Source: Neelides folsomi
Taxonomy: Eukaryota > Arthropoda > Collembola > Neelipleona > Neelidae
NCBI GenBank assembly: GCA_034687125.1
Contig: JAQGBZ010000284.1
Span: 1-64,000 of the forward strand
Reading direction: 5' to 3'
Length of the DNA stretch: 64,000 nucleotides
In this document: in pieces, positions 12,801 to 24,861 of the stretch
Position numbering within the stretch: position 1 is the first letter of the stretch
Layout of the letters: each line of letters starts with the position of its first letter
Program-made: the position numbers and the translations under genes
The notes under the pieces: model-generated
What the model saw: the letters and a program-made list of their open reading frames with translations, nothing else
Told to the model about the DNA's origin: nothing
The model's database searches: none

Positions 12801-15800
12801 TATACAGATACATGGTTTCAGAGCGTGGGATAGAAGGAATGGGAAACAATTATTTTTATTAAATGCTGAGATATCTGTAAATGAAGAATGTCTATTACGA
12901 AAGTTCGTTTAAGATCTTTTCATCTCCCTATGTAAATATCTAGGCAAATTCCCGTTATTAGAAAAGGAAGTATACGGTTATTTAAACCTCATCAATTTTT
13001 CCTTTCCTCTAAATCAATTCAATTACATAAATTTTCCATTGGGAATTTGGAATAAGAAAATTGTAATTTTTTGAACTCACAACTTACATATACAATGAGC
13101 ATTGTATTATAAAAAGTAACTTATTACCAATTTAATTTCGTCGAATAAAATTTTAATTTAAGATTCAAAGTATTTTAAATTTTGGTTATTTTTAACGGCT
13201 AATATTATACCTATAGGTATAATTGTATAAACTTTAAAAAGTAATTACTAAGTAGTCATTAATGAAAATGAGCATTTACAAACAAGATTTATTAGATCCT
13301 ATTATTTATTTTGTTGTATTCTACATAAATTAAAAATATATAATGAATGGATTAATGGAATCAAATGGAAATAATTATAAAATCAAAGACTTTCACTTTA
13401 ACACCTACCATTTGTTTAGTTGATGGCGTTATTAATGAAATAACAAGAATAGTTGATGAGACTTTGCCATTTGTTGAAGCACACTGGGTCTTAACATTTC
13501 ATTTACTTTGGGGACAAAATAATTTACTACGCAAGGTTGGATTTTCTTAAAATTGTTTCGGCTGAATGGGCCTTTGTGCCCTTCAAATCCCTACCATTTA
13601 CCAACACGAGCCCAGAGATGTTCTCAAGTAAAGAGCTGAATGTAAATAAGCATCTTTATCGATCCGCATATTACAAGTTATGCATTTGAATTTAATTTGT
13701 CATGAAAGTTGTGATGTAAGCAAGTATTGACAGAATCCCCTTTATGATAATGACTACTCAAGGGAGGAGTTGAGACTCGAGTTGATTGTGACAAGAGGAA
13801 GTTTAATGGACTGAGTGGAGACGTGGAGTGGATTAATGGGGGAGTTGAGAAGTTTCGAGAGTTGGGCCACTTTCTAATTGTTTACATTTACTTCTCTCGG
13901 TCGACGCCGGGTTGATATGAGAAACTATAAATTGAATCGATTGGGGGAAATGAAGTAAGGGAAGGTTAAAGGCCTACATTTTGGAATCTATCCATTAATC
14001 CTAAGGAGAAACCCCGAGATTAATCGGAGAGGATCCAAACGTTTAGGGCGAATAATTTTTCCCGTCCTCCTCCTCCACCCCTCTCCTGACTTTCACTTCT
14101 CATTTGCATTGTAAGCCCCTTGGCCCGACTGCATAATTCCCTCGTTTCCATCTCCATAAAGAATCCTCCATGTTGTGTGTCCTGTCCTCGGGTCGACCTG
14201 GGATTAATGGGACATCAACCTTTATTTTTCCCGAGGAGGCGGAGAGTAAATAACTTATTAGGATTGATTACTCATTACTACACTCCCCGCTCCCGCGAGG
14301 GATTAAAAACTGAGAGGAAAAGTTAAGAATGGACTTACAAGACATTGGCAGAAGGTTGAGGGACTCTCAGGGCTCTAATTGGGGTTAGGCGGAAGACGAG
14401 CGGTTTCATTTTGAGCAGCTTTCCTCGCGGATTTGGGGAAGTTGTGGGATGTAAATAAGGAAGCTCTCGTTGTTCGCGGCTTAACCCGACGGCTCGTCTC
14501 TCTAATGGGGGATATACAGCGGATCGGCGATTGTTTGGCTAAATGGAAATGTCGCCACGTAATTTGGGAAAGAAGGATCAGGTCATCAAACACTAGTTAA
14601 TTACGGGAGGCTCAACCATGGGCTTTTACTACGTCCGCCTTTACTGCCCTCGATCCTCGCTCAATCACCTCCCCCATGTTGACGGAGGTCCTCAAATACG
14701 CCAAACACACACCCTCCCGCCAAACCTTGACACTTGGCCAAAATCAATAAATACCTCATTTGCATATTTTCCACTCTATTTGGGCAAAGGGAAAAATTAA
14801 TACCTCCCAATTCATTCGTTCTATGCGGAGAGTCGAGAAAAGGAGTTTTTAGGGAAAGATCACGATACATAATGTATTTAGATAGGTATAAGATTTGTAT
14901 AAAAGTAGGGTTTGTATTAAAGATACTATATATATATACAGGACGATGACCGGCATTTTCAATCTCATTTGATATGAGGTCTCGTAACTCTCGTATATAA
15001 TCTCGTCAGAGATATATCTGTACTTCGAGCCAGGGACGGGGTGAAGGAGAAAAGCCATCTGTTAAAACAATGTTTGCTCCTCGAATATCAAATAAATTCG
15101 GCGGCCGTCTCTTTTCAGATTTTATTAGGAGAGAAGAGCTGCTGTGGAGATCTTGGAAATGACTCTTCCATTTAATTAACATCTCCTCTCCATTCTTCTC
15201 CCCAAGATCCCCGGCATTTGTATTATGTAAGGTCCTAATAACTTATTAGACTTCCACAACTCATTCCCCCCAACTTCACCAATTCCTCTTTCATCTCCCT
15301 TTGAGTGAAAAACTCTGAAAGTCAATTTGAAGAGTTTGAGTGGGAAAAGTGTTAAAAATTAAATTCCGCCTTGGTTAAGAAAAAGGGAATTTGTGTATAG
15401 GGCGCGTGGAATAGACGACCTATCCACCGCGCCAAAGTTTCTCGCAGGAGTCTTTGAGTTTGGAAAGAAGGCGAACGGCGGTGGGCCGTTCGGGACAGTT
15501 CTCCAAATTCCCAAACTTTTCCGAATATTGACAATGAGACCTCTAGAGAGTTTAACGAGCTTTTCTATTATTTCATTGATGCTCCTTCTCAGAGGCTCCT
15601 TGGGAGGGACATGGAGAAGACTTAACTTACTTCATTTAATTACATTTATAAACTCCCATTTCCGTGGAATGTGATTCGATTGGAGGGCCGTGAGGGTTTA
15701 TTCCAGACGACTTCCACGCTATTTATCGCCCTTCTCCAAATGAGTTTCCCTCCGTGGCTCCCTTCATGTAAATATGAATTTTGATTCTTTACATTGGAAA

Positions 15801-17780
15801 TGGGAAGAGAAATTGGCGTTGGGAAGAATTAGAAGCGGAAGTTTGAGAGGAGTAAATTGGATAAAAAAAGTGATGGGTAAAATTTGATGAGGAAGAATGG
15901 GAGCAGACGGGAGGGAAGAATGAGGGATTGGATGCGGTGGGAGCCATTTGTACTTGTCGGCCCAATCTTTTCCTTACTCCTTTTCTCTCTCCTAAAACAT
16001 TTCTATTCAAGAAGGATACGCTTTCAATTTATCCCTTTTTTATATTTATTCTTCCTCCAAGACCTTTGTCATCAAAACCCCTTCCTCGCCTCCGCCCAAA
16101 ACTCTTCATTACTAATGATAATGGGACCAGGAATTGAACATTCACCCCGCATCCAACCCATTTATTTATTTCCCCTCATTGTTAGTTAAATGCGATTTCA
16201 CGCTCAATTCCCCACTTTTGATACTTTCAATATACCTATATAAATACATAGTTATGTATTTACTGATCGTAAATTGTGATTTGGAGAAAGTTAGCTTGTT
16301 TAATTTATTTAATTAATTTTCATTCACTCCTAAAATTCAGACATTTATACATATATATTTCAGAAATCTAAAAATTTTACCCAAAGTAAGAAAATTAGAA
16401 AGATAAAATACACAGATGATACATATATTACAAATGTAGTGTATATTTCAAAAATAAATCAATTATTTTGAATCGATTTTGAATGTGTGAATGTAACATG
16501 TGCATGGGACTTTGAATAAAAAGTTCATTTCCTATATATTTAATAAAGTATTAGCCTATTTGAAATGTAATTATTTATTAAAAGGCTCAATCCTCATACG
16601 CTTTCTCATGTGGAGTGGATAATAATATATAACAATAACTGATTGTTAGATAGGAGATTGGCGCATTAGAAAATGCCAGGTTTTGCATATAACATTTGTG
16701 AAGATTCCCCAATGGATCTTCCTTTTCGAGCTCTTTGACAGTAACTATGAGGCGTAATGAGGGTTTTTCCCTGCAATTCCTTTTACAGATCATAATGACC
16801 GCTTTATCTCTCGGTTTCAAAGGGATACACTTTTATTGTTTCTCCCCGAGAGTGGGAGTTATGAGTTATAGTAATTCAGCCCTTATCATGGGAGATCATG
16901 AGCGGTGACAAATCTCCCTTTATCTTTCCATATAATACCTATATACTAAATGGCAAGTAGTTGATATGGGAGGAATATGAGAGCCTATTCAGGACGAGGG
17001 TTCAATTCCTCCCCAAATGATTCCTCTTTGGCTCATCACTCCCGAAGCCCGAGGAGTTCTTACGCATTTCCCCGCTCTCATTTGACGTCTTTGGTAATAA
17101 GGGCGGAATGTGGAGGTTTCGGTCCTTAAAGCTTGGGAAATTATGCGAGGAGGGGAATCAATGAAGTCGGGGACATCTCTGTTCTGTTGACATCTCAAAT
17201 GATGAAATTAAAGTGGGGTCCTTTCCACAAACCTTCTTTCATGCTCATCACGGCCCGAAACCCTTTACCTAACGACGTCTCTCATACAATGAATTTCTCT
17301 TTTAGGACCGCCGGTTTCTCCTCACGCTCCGCCGTACACACAAATGATGGAGGAATCCAACCGCTGAGAATGTAGAACAACCTTTGTCAATTGGTGCCTG
17401 GCGACGTGTGGAGTGACTCACGTGAGGAATGAAGGGGAAAGTGTGTGAAGTTGCCCTCGAGTCGCCAATCTCGCCCGGAGAAAGTTGTTATTGTAAATTG
17501 TGGGTTTGTTTGTCGTGGACTCGACTGTTCGAATTTTGAATTCCCTCTAAACTCTCCGTTTTGAATCATTCGACCGTGGGGAGTTGAAGAGAGCCGTTTC
17601 ATTAAATAAACTCAAGTGAGTTGTGGAGGAGAAAAAAAGGAAGTTGGGAATTTCAATTGGACGGGGGAACTGAGCCGACTCGAGAAATGGAGTAAAATCT
17701 CGAGCTCCCTTCGCACGAGGAGTGAGAAGAATGAAGAAATATGGAAAGTGGTGGCCAGTGGCTCGGCGTGAGTCGGCAGG
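9868..17780. other. Gene-free stretch upstream of the LRR-Ig gene
   Basis: I see no exon I can support. GC-richer blocks at about 10600-12730, 13560-16200 and from 16580 onward alternate with AT-rich tracts at about 9870-10600, 12730-13560 and 16200-16580. Many short frames in the GC-richer blocks overlap each other on both strands and have no family resemblance. The position directly upstream of a developmental-type receptor suggests regulatory sequence, but no specific site can be named from the sequence alone. Confidence 0.5.
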
Positions 17781-20700
17781 ATGGGGAAATACCCATTGAT
17801 CACCCGCCAGTCCAACCTGAGGTGGACGTGGACGGGGGGAGAACGTGAGTGGCAGGGCAAACACTCGGTCGCCGTCCTCCTCCTCCTCCTCGGCCTCTCC
17901 TCCCTCACGGAAGAGTGCCCTTCTGCCTGTGAGTGCAAGTGGAGGAGCGGGAAGGAGGCCGTGACCTGCGTCAAGGCCAAGCTCACCGACGTCCCTCCAG
18001 GCCTCGACTTTGCCACACAGGTGAGTGGTGGGTGCGGGTGGGGATGGAGAAAACCGTGCTTTCCTTCCAGCTCCTCAACCTCTCTGGGAATGTGATACAT
18101 CGGCTGAAGGAGAACGCATTCCTGTCCAAGAATCTCCTCAACCTCCAGCGGATCTGTTTGAGCGACTGCCAGCTCCTCTCCCTTGACAAGCTCACCTTCG
18201 CTTCCCTCACCAACCTCATTGAGCTGGACCTGAGTTCCAATGGGCTCCAGTTCGTGCCCACCCACACCTTCGGACCCATCGCGGAGCTGCGGGAGCTCAA
18301 GATGAGCGAGAATCCGGTGAAGAGGATCGGGAACGAGGCGTTCCTGGGCCTCCCACGCCTCGTCCGTCTCGAAATGACCAACTGCCACTTGGAGTCGATC
18401 GAGGCGGATGGCTTCCGCGGCCTCAGCAGCCTTGAATGGCTCCGTCTCGACAACAACCGGCTCTTCACAGTCCAGGTCTCCCCTCTTTATTAATCCGCTG
18501 TCAAATGAGGAGTTTAATTTGAGTGGGAGATGATGGGCGCCTGCCGGCTGTCATATTTCTTTCTTCAAATCCTCGCCCTATTAAAAGTTTGTTCGAGTGG
18601 CAGTAGGGGGATTTGATGTCAGGGGAAGAAGCGCTGATGCGAGATCCCTCACATCGTCTGGCGTCACATGTTCATATCCTCTTTACGACCTTCCGCACTT
18701 TCTTTCCCGGAGTGTTGAAACAATAATTAGCTTCCTTCCTTCTTCGAGGGATTGACGGGTGATGGAGGAGCTGGAGGATCCAGATTCGGCTTAGTAATCA
18801 AATCCCGGGCCCGCGTCGTCCCATAGGAGGCCGAGGAGTCGCCGGCGGGGCCGCCCTTTAATTGTCACCTCATTGAAAGGAAGGGAATTTGGGGGGTCTG
18901 CGGGGGCTTTGGTTTATTTGTCCACCGCCTTCTTTCTTCCTCCCTTTCAACGTTCTTTCCTCGGCCATTAAAGTAAATACGAGCCTTGAAGTTGGAGGGA
19001 AAGTCAACATAAAGCATAAAATAGAGCGAAACGTGAAACCAGAAAATCCCGTTAAGTGAGCCGCCTCCTCATATCAAATCCAGCGGAGAATGAAATTCCC
19101 CCTTTCTCCCGCAAGTGACTGAAGCCCCCATTTGGTTTGGACGGGCGGCGGAAAGATAACATTATTACCTTCTCCTTTGACTCACAGACAGACTCAATTG
19201 ATTCGCGGGCTGATGAAGGGAGCGGCGTGAGTGAAAGATGCACTTTCGCGACTCCATTACACATTCATCATCCGAGCATTGTAACCCAATTTCCCGCATG
19301 TGTCTCTTGAGGCGCGAAGGAGTCACATTCCCCGCAACACGGAGGTGGCTGGATTATTCACTCCTTTTATTAGCCGAGGAGGAATGAAGACTTGAGCTTC
19401 CTGGCATTCCTCATTTATTATTATGAGTGATGATGGGGGAGGGTGGTCAAGGAAAAGGCGGCCGTAATTTATTCAGCCTCCTTCGGATCCTTCGGAGCCT
19501 CCTGAGGAAACCCCAACTCCGCGTCTCCACGTAATGATTCATTGGGCCAAGGGAAGCATGAAAGAAATTCAAAAAGTGGAAGTAAATAATCATAAATTAA
19601 ATGGGAGATAAATGCCTCTTCTCCGACGTCTCTTGGGTTAGGAATGAGGGATTAATTTAATAATTCCCGCCGTCTTGTGTGCGCCCCAATGTCGATTTCC
19701 CCGAATATATTCTCTGAGAAGTTAGGAATGGAAGTTGGGTCTCGCGGGGCCGGGAAGGTTTTTATTTTGATATGCAAAGGATGAATCGTAATTTGAGTAT
19801 ATTTTTGATTCAAGGCGGGGTCGTTTTTCCCGTTGAGGAGCCTCCATGGGGTTGAGCTCAATGGGAACCCGTGGAACTGTACGTGTCCTCTACAACAGCT
19901 GAGGGAGTGGATGGAGAAGAATAATGTGCCATTCGGTGTGCCCCCAGTTTGTTTAGGGCCACCGAGACTCGAGGGGAAGTCTTGGGACCAGCTTCAAATT
20001 GAGGATTTCGCTTGTCTTCCAAAAGTTGAGAATTCCTCGGAGAAGGATCGGATTAGGCGGGTTTTGGAGGGAACCAACGCCACGCTCCTTTGTCAACTCC
20101 AAGCCACTCCTGACACTCAAGTAAGTTTCCTTTTGAATTCTTTCTCCTCCTCCCCGCCTCACAAACTGACAAGACAAATGGGAAATGAACCAGAAAGTTT
20201 GGGGAAACTTCGGCCGCTCCCACAACCCCTCAATTCCAAGCCCTTTCATCGGACATTTCAATTCTCAGTGCCGAGGAGGCTCAAGCCTTTTTAACACCTT
20301 CCACCCGCCTTCAATCACCCCCCTCATAATGGCCCGAATAATCCGGACCAGTCAAAAGTGGCGGCAGATAAGCCGAGATTGAAATTGGACAGTGTTAAGA
20401 GAAGGAGAGACGGTCCGAGATTAAATCTACCCTTTGTCATAAACAATTCATGATCGTAAAAGAGACGTCATGGCATCTATTTGTCCTCCTCCTTCCTTTT
20501 TAGTCTCTAGAATGAGCAAGACCTTATCTCCCATTCCCCATGTCCAAAATCATTTTCGCAAAATGCAATTTCACTTCTCTCCGCTATGCCCCTCAGACTT
20601 GCATGTCTGAGATATACTATATTCAGATATACCATGCATCCCCACTTTCCTCCACTCCGCTTTCCAATTCTCATCTTGTGAGAAAAAGCGATTCTCGCCG

Positions 20701-23700
20701 TCCGACTCTCCCAGAAAGATAAGGCTTGATATTCACTTCCACCCCAACAGCCTCCAATCCTGTAATTCCTCCTCTTTTATTAATTAAACCTCTAATCTTA
20801 ATTTGCATACATAAATAAGCATTTGAGAAGTTTTCTTGCCCCTCAATTTTGAGCCACTTTGAGGCTCGGAGCTCGTGAAATCCTTGGATTTAAATTATTT
20901 AACTCGACTCACCCTCCCGAAAAATGGAATTACTATATCATGGATAATCATATGAGTGGAAATTCATTTTCTCAAACGCCCTTTCTCCTCCATTGTATGC
21001 ATAGTAATGCCCTTGGTTAGGAGGATTTTCCCTTCTGGTTCTCAAAGGCAACTGCGGAGGAGAATTGCTGCGGAGGTTCCCCACGTCCAAACACCCAGAA
21101 AAGCACGGCCAACAACGCACGCACACACAAACACACACACTTCTATTCACGTCCGCTCCCTTTCATAAATAATGGAGAATGAAGGAATGTGTGTCGACGT
21201 CCTCATCCCGATCTTTAATATTCATTCCCAAGGAAAAGAACCCTGATGAAAAGGGAATGAACGAACCTCAGCCAAGAACAACTTTCCACATTACTTCCAA
21301 TACCTCAATGGAAATTCCTTTTCAATCATGAATATTTGATGCCCCTCCTCCCCACCTTTCACTTTCCTCTCATACCCTTCTTCATCAAATATATGGGAAG
21401 TTTTAAAACCCATTTCCATAATCCAAATTCAACCACAAATTTCAAAATTTAGAAATCGAAATAACAAAATAACCCACGTGTCCACATCACACAAAATAAT
21501 ATGCATTTATAGAGTATTTCACACCCAGGCAGAAGATTAATAATCTTAATATGCATACCATAAGAATATACCATATGGATTTTAAGTAATTGGAAATTTG
21601 CAATATTTAATTTTACTATATTTAAACCATATTGTTCCTTGTATATATTATGTACACATACATTTAACATTAAGTATATGCGTAGAAAATTTAGGAAAAT
21701 GAGAAAAGTTTTATAGGAGAATGCTGCAATGAGTGTATTGATTTACATTTCATATTTCAAGTTTGTTTCAATAATTAAATTAAAAGTTGTATTGGGATAA
21801 CTTTTCCTTTCTCCCAGGTTCGGTGGTATCATGGAGCGAAGGGGCTTGTGAGCAACGGAAGTTTAGGATTAGGCGGATCCTTGTTTCTCCTTCAAGAGTC
21901 TTTTGTATGGGATGAGCCTGGTGGGGTTCTTTTGTCTCCGAGCAGAGGCGATCCTGACAGGAGCTTAGGCATCAAAATCTCTCAACTTACACTCATCCGA
22001 GTGACGGGGCGAGACGGAGGGCTGTACATCTGCCGAGCTGAGAGTCGCGCTGGGTCCGTCGCCGCTAATTTCACTCTCCTCGTCCTCCAAAACAAAGCGG
22101 AGTTCCTGACTGGTGAGTCGGCCCATATAATAGGAAAAATCCTCCTCAATGGAAGCTGGATGTAATGATCAAAGTATCCAACTTCCTCACTCACTTTAAT
22201 TACTTTCTTGTCGGGAGTTCGGGGAAGGTGGTTCCCCATTAACTCGCTATACGATTCACATCCACTCCCATTCCCCAATTACATCTCCGATTCACTCCCA
22301 CCTCCTTAATGAGGAAAAATACAAAGAACACCTCCGCAACATGGAGACTCAAATTGACTTTATTATGCCTCGTTTAAAACTCATTCCAGACCCTCTTTTC
22401 CATATCTGTAGTAAATTACCAGTTGGCATTCATGGTTCTTTATCCACTCTGGGATTGGTGAGAATTAAATTTTGTGCATTTTGGTCGATCGAAGTCCAAA
22501 GACGAGCGAGCCGAAGAAATTTACACAAGGGCTGGTTATTGAGTCAAAGGGAGATGAGTTAATATCTCGGTAATTTAATTTCTACCCACGTTGACTAGTT
22601 ATTTTAAATGATGAGAAGTTTTGGGTTTGGTAGTTTTCTTCTCCCCTTAAACGGGGAATAAATTTGGGACCCTTCTTCCCTCTTTTGACATCCTCTTAAT
22701 TTCGTTTTGCCCCTCAAAGGTCTACAAATCATGCAATTAATGTCGGAATGTAATCTTCTCCTTCTCACCGCCCGCACTTCATTTTTACCTTTACACATTT
22801 ATTTAATTCACTTTCCCCTTTATGGGTTCTGCCACCTCGAGGTCTTGGAGGTCTTGGACCAACTACACTTAAATCATTTTTTTGAAAACTTCTCTAATTC
22901 CTGGAAAACTTTCCCCTCGGTCCGAACATTGATGTAAAACATGTAACTAAATAAATTTCTCCCACCATTTAACTTCACAGCTAGGAAGTGAATTAGAACT
23001 TTGATCTTGTTTTTCTGGGATTTTCTTCAACGCCATTTGAAAGAAACTTGGACCAAGTAGCAATTTGAGTTTTTCAGGTAAAGTGATGATAATCACAGGA
23101 GCCCTTGCCACTGGTTTGGTAATCATCGTTGGCTATCTCTTGCTCGTTTGCATCATCGTGGTCGGCAAGCGGCGTCCCGCCGCCCACCGAACCTCCGAAG
23201 AGGAAGAAGAGAAAATGGAAATGAACCATGAACGGAACGGGCGCGGGAGTCAGCGACACGTCCACGCCGAGTCAAATGGGACGAACGGGGGCGGAGGAGC
23301 CCTGGACCCAAATGGTGTGATTTGGAGGGATGTCTGCGGGTCCCCATCTGGAGATTATCGAGATTACAGGGCTATCCCCACAGTTGATCCAGAGGAAGAA
23401 GAAACGTTTTTTGGCCCCTCCACCCGTCACCACCAGAACAACCTCGTGATTAGAGGTGGAAAAACTTCACCCAACACGATGTCTCAGAATGTTAAGTCTC
23501 CAGCTCCGACCGATTCATCAAAATACTCAGATTTGTCAAATTTCCCCTCCTATGAGCGGACGAAGAGTCTCCCACGACCGACCAGGAACCCCGATGTGTA
23601 AGTCAAATACAACTTTCCCTTTCATTTCTCCTCCGAATGAGTCAATACACCCTCAGTTCTGGTCCCAAAGTATGTAAAACGCTGATAAATCTCCATTTCC

Positions 23701-24861
23701 TGTAAAACTTTAAAGCCCGGCGAGTCAGTGGGTTTGAAAGGGCTCTGTGGAGCAAGAGGCCATGAGGGCTTTGGAGAGAGAAATCGCGGAATTTCATAAG
23801 GGACGGGTTTAGAAAGACTTGAAATGCTCGGGCGGTATGGTGCACATATTATTGTGAATATATGGAATTAGTATGGGTGAGTTGATGTTTGGGCTGGGAG
23901 CGATAAGGGCGGAGAGAATAGGAAGGGCTTCTCGTTTCATAGGAATAAATAATTGTAAATGGATTTACGGATTTGAGAATATGATAATGAGAGGGAGAAA
24001 AGTCTCGTGTGGTCGGGAGTGAAATAAAGGAGTGAAATATATACAGGACGGACGATAAGAGAGGACTTTAATAGAAAGGGTAGGGACAAAGGGAAAGTCC
24101 ATTGTTCTTAATACTCTCCGAGATAATAAGTAGAGTTTCTCCAAATGCCCGGGCTCTACAAGTTTATAACTTTCCAAGGAGGACGGAATAAGTAATAAGG
24201 GAGAGTTGGAGGAACGAGGAGAAAAAAAGGACGTTGGGGTAATCTCTTAGAAGATGAGCTGGAGGAGAGAAAGGGGCCTTAATAGCCTCCGCAACATGTC
24301 TAAGGCCAACACTTAGGACTAAATTATGTTGCTGGCGGAGAAACTCTTTCAATCATCTTGGAATTCTCCTAGTACACATCCCCACTTAATCTGTAATCAG
24401 ACCCCGCCTCCGTACGCACTCCCCTCCTCATGAGCCTTTTTGTATGGTGAAGATTCCCACGCGGGTCGAGGACGAATCTCGGCGACCGGACGGCGAGCGA
24501 ATCTCCGCTTCTCCACTCTTCCTCAGAGAGCTCGGAAGTGGGATTTTACCCTGGAGGTAGGAGCCAGAAATCACCTGGTCGGGGGCCCGAGGTTCCCTGT
24601 GGCCATCCGGGTGAGATGTCGAGGGACCCGCCGCCCGAACTCACCGACTTCCTCGACTACTACCGACTCCTCCAGACAGAGCTAATGGAGATGACGGCGA
24701 GCTTGAAGAAGGCGGAGGAGGACGATGCCGAGGTCGTTCCACCTCCACAGAAGAATTCTCAAGAGGGTTATTTCACTCCAAAGGAAACTTCACAGCCGCA
24801 TCAACTCAAATCCATTCTCAAAAACTCTCAAAACAATTCAACACTCAACTACTACGCGTAG
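17781..24861 (+). CDS. Kekkon-like LRR-Ig single-pass transmembrane receptor
   Basis: I assemble six exons: 17781-18020, 18071-18475, 19815-20120, 21818-22112, 23078-23597 and 24453-24861. They total 2175 nt (724 residues) with consistent phases. A hydrophobic leader (VAVLLLLLGLSSL) is near residues 29-42. A cysteine-rich LRR N-cap (CPSACECKW) follows, then about five leucine-rich repeats (residues about 80-225) and an LRR C-cap (LNGNPWNCTCPL). Next comes one Ig C2-type domain with its cysteines in TLLCQL and GLYICRAE. A membrane span follows at about 420-446, and then a cytoplasmic tail of about 280 residues. This order is that of the insect Kekkon family of neural and epidermal adhesion/signalling modulators. 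The start is the first ATG before the leader. The donor after exon 2 (GTCTCC) and the acceptor before exon 6 are weak but are the only ones that keep phase. The tail carries no domain I recognise and ends in LNYYA. The subfamily member is not assignable; LINGO-type proteins have a similar plan but a much shorter tail. Confidence 0.87.
21112..21142. repeat. CA-rich microsatellite
   Basis: A short CA/GC-CA dinucleotide run, with a few interruptions, lies in the intron between exons 3 and 4 of the LRR-Ig gene. Confidence 0.7.

Noticed and set aside
13365-13550. 61-codon plus-strand frame (starts MEIIIKSKTFTL)
   Set aside because: It begins at a real ATG and looks mildly protein-like, but it is short, isolated in AT-rich DNA and matches nothing I know. 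It could be a transposon scrap, but I cannot support that.
17983-18468. 161-codon minus-strand frame opposite the LRR-Ig exon 2, and the 258-codon frame at 17612-18388
   Set aside because: Both are shadows of the GC-rich LRR exons on the plus strand. The plus-strand reading has a clear leucine-rich repeat pattern and matching splice phases, and the minus-strand ones have no family resemblance.
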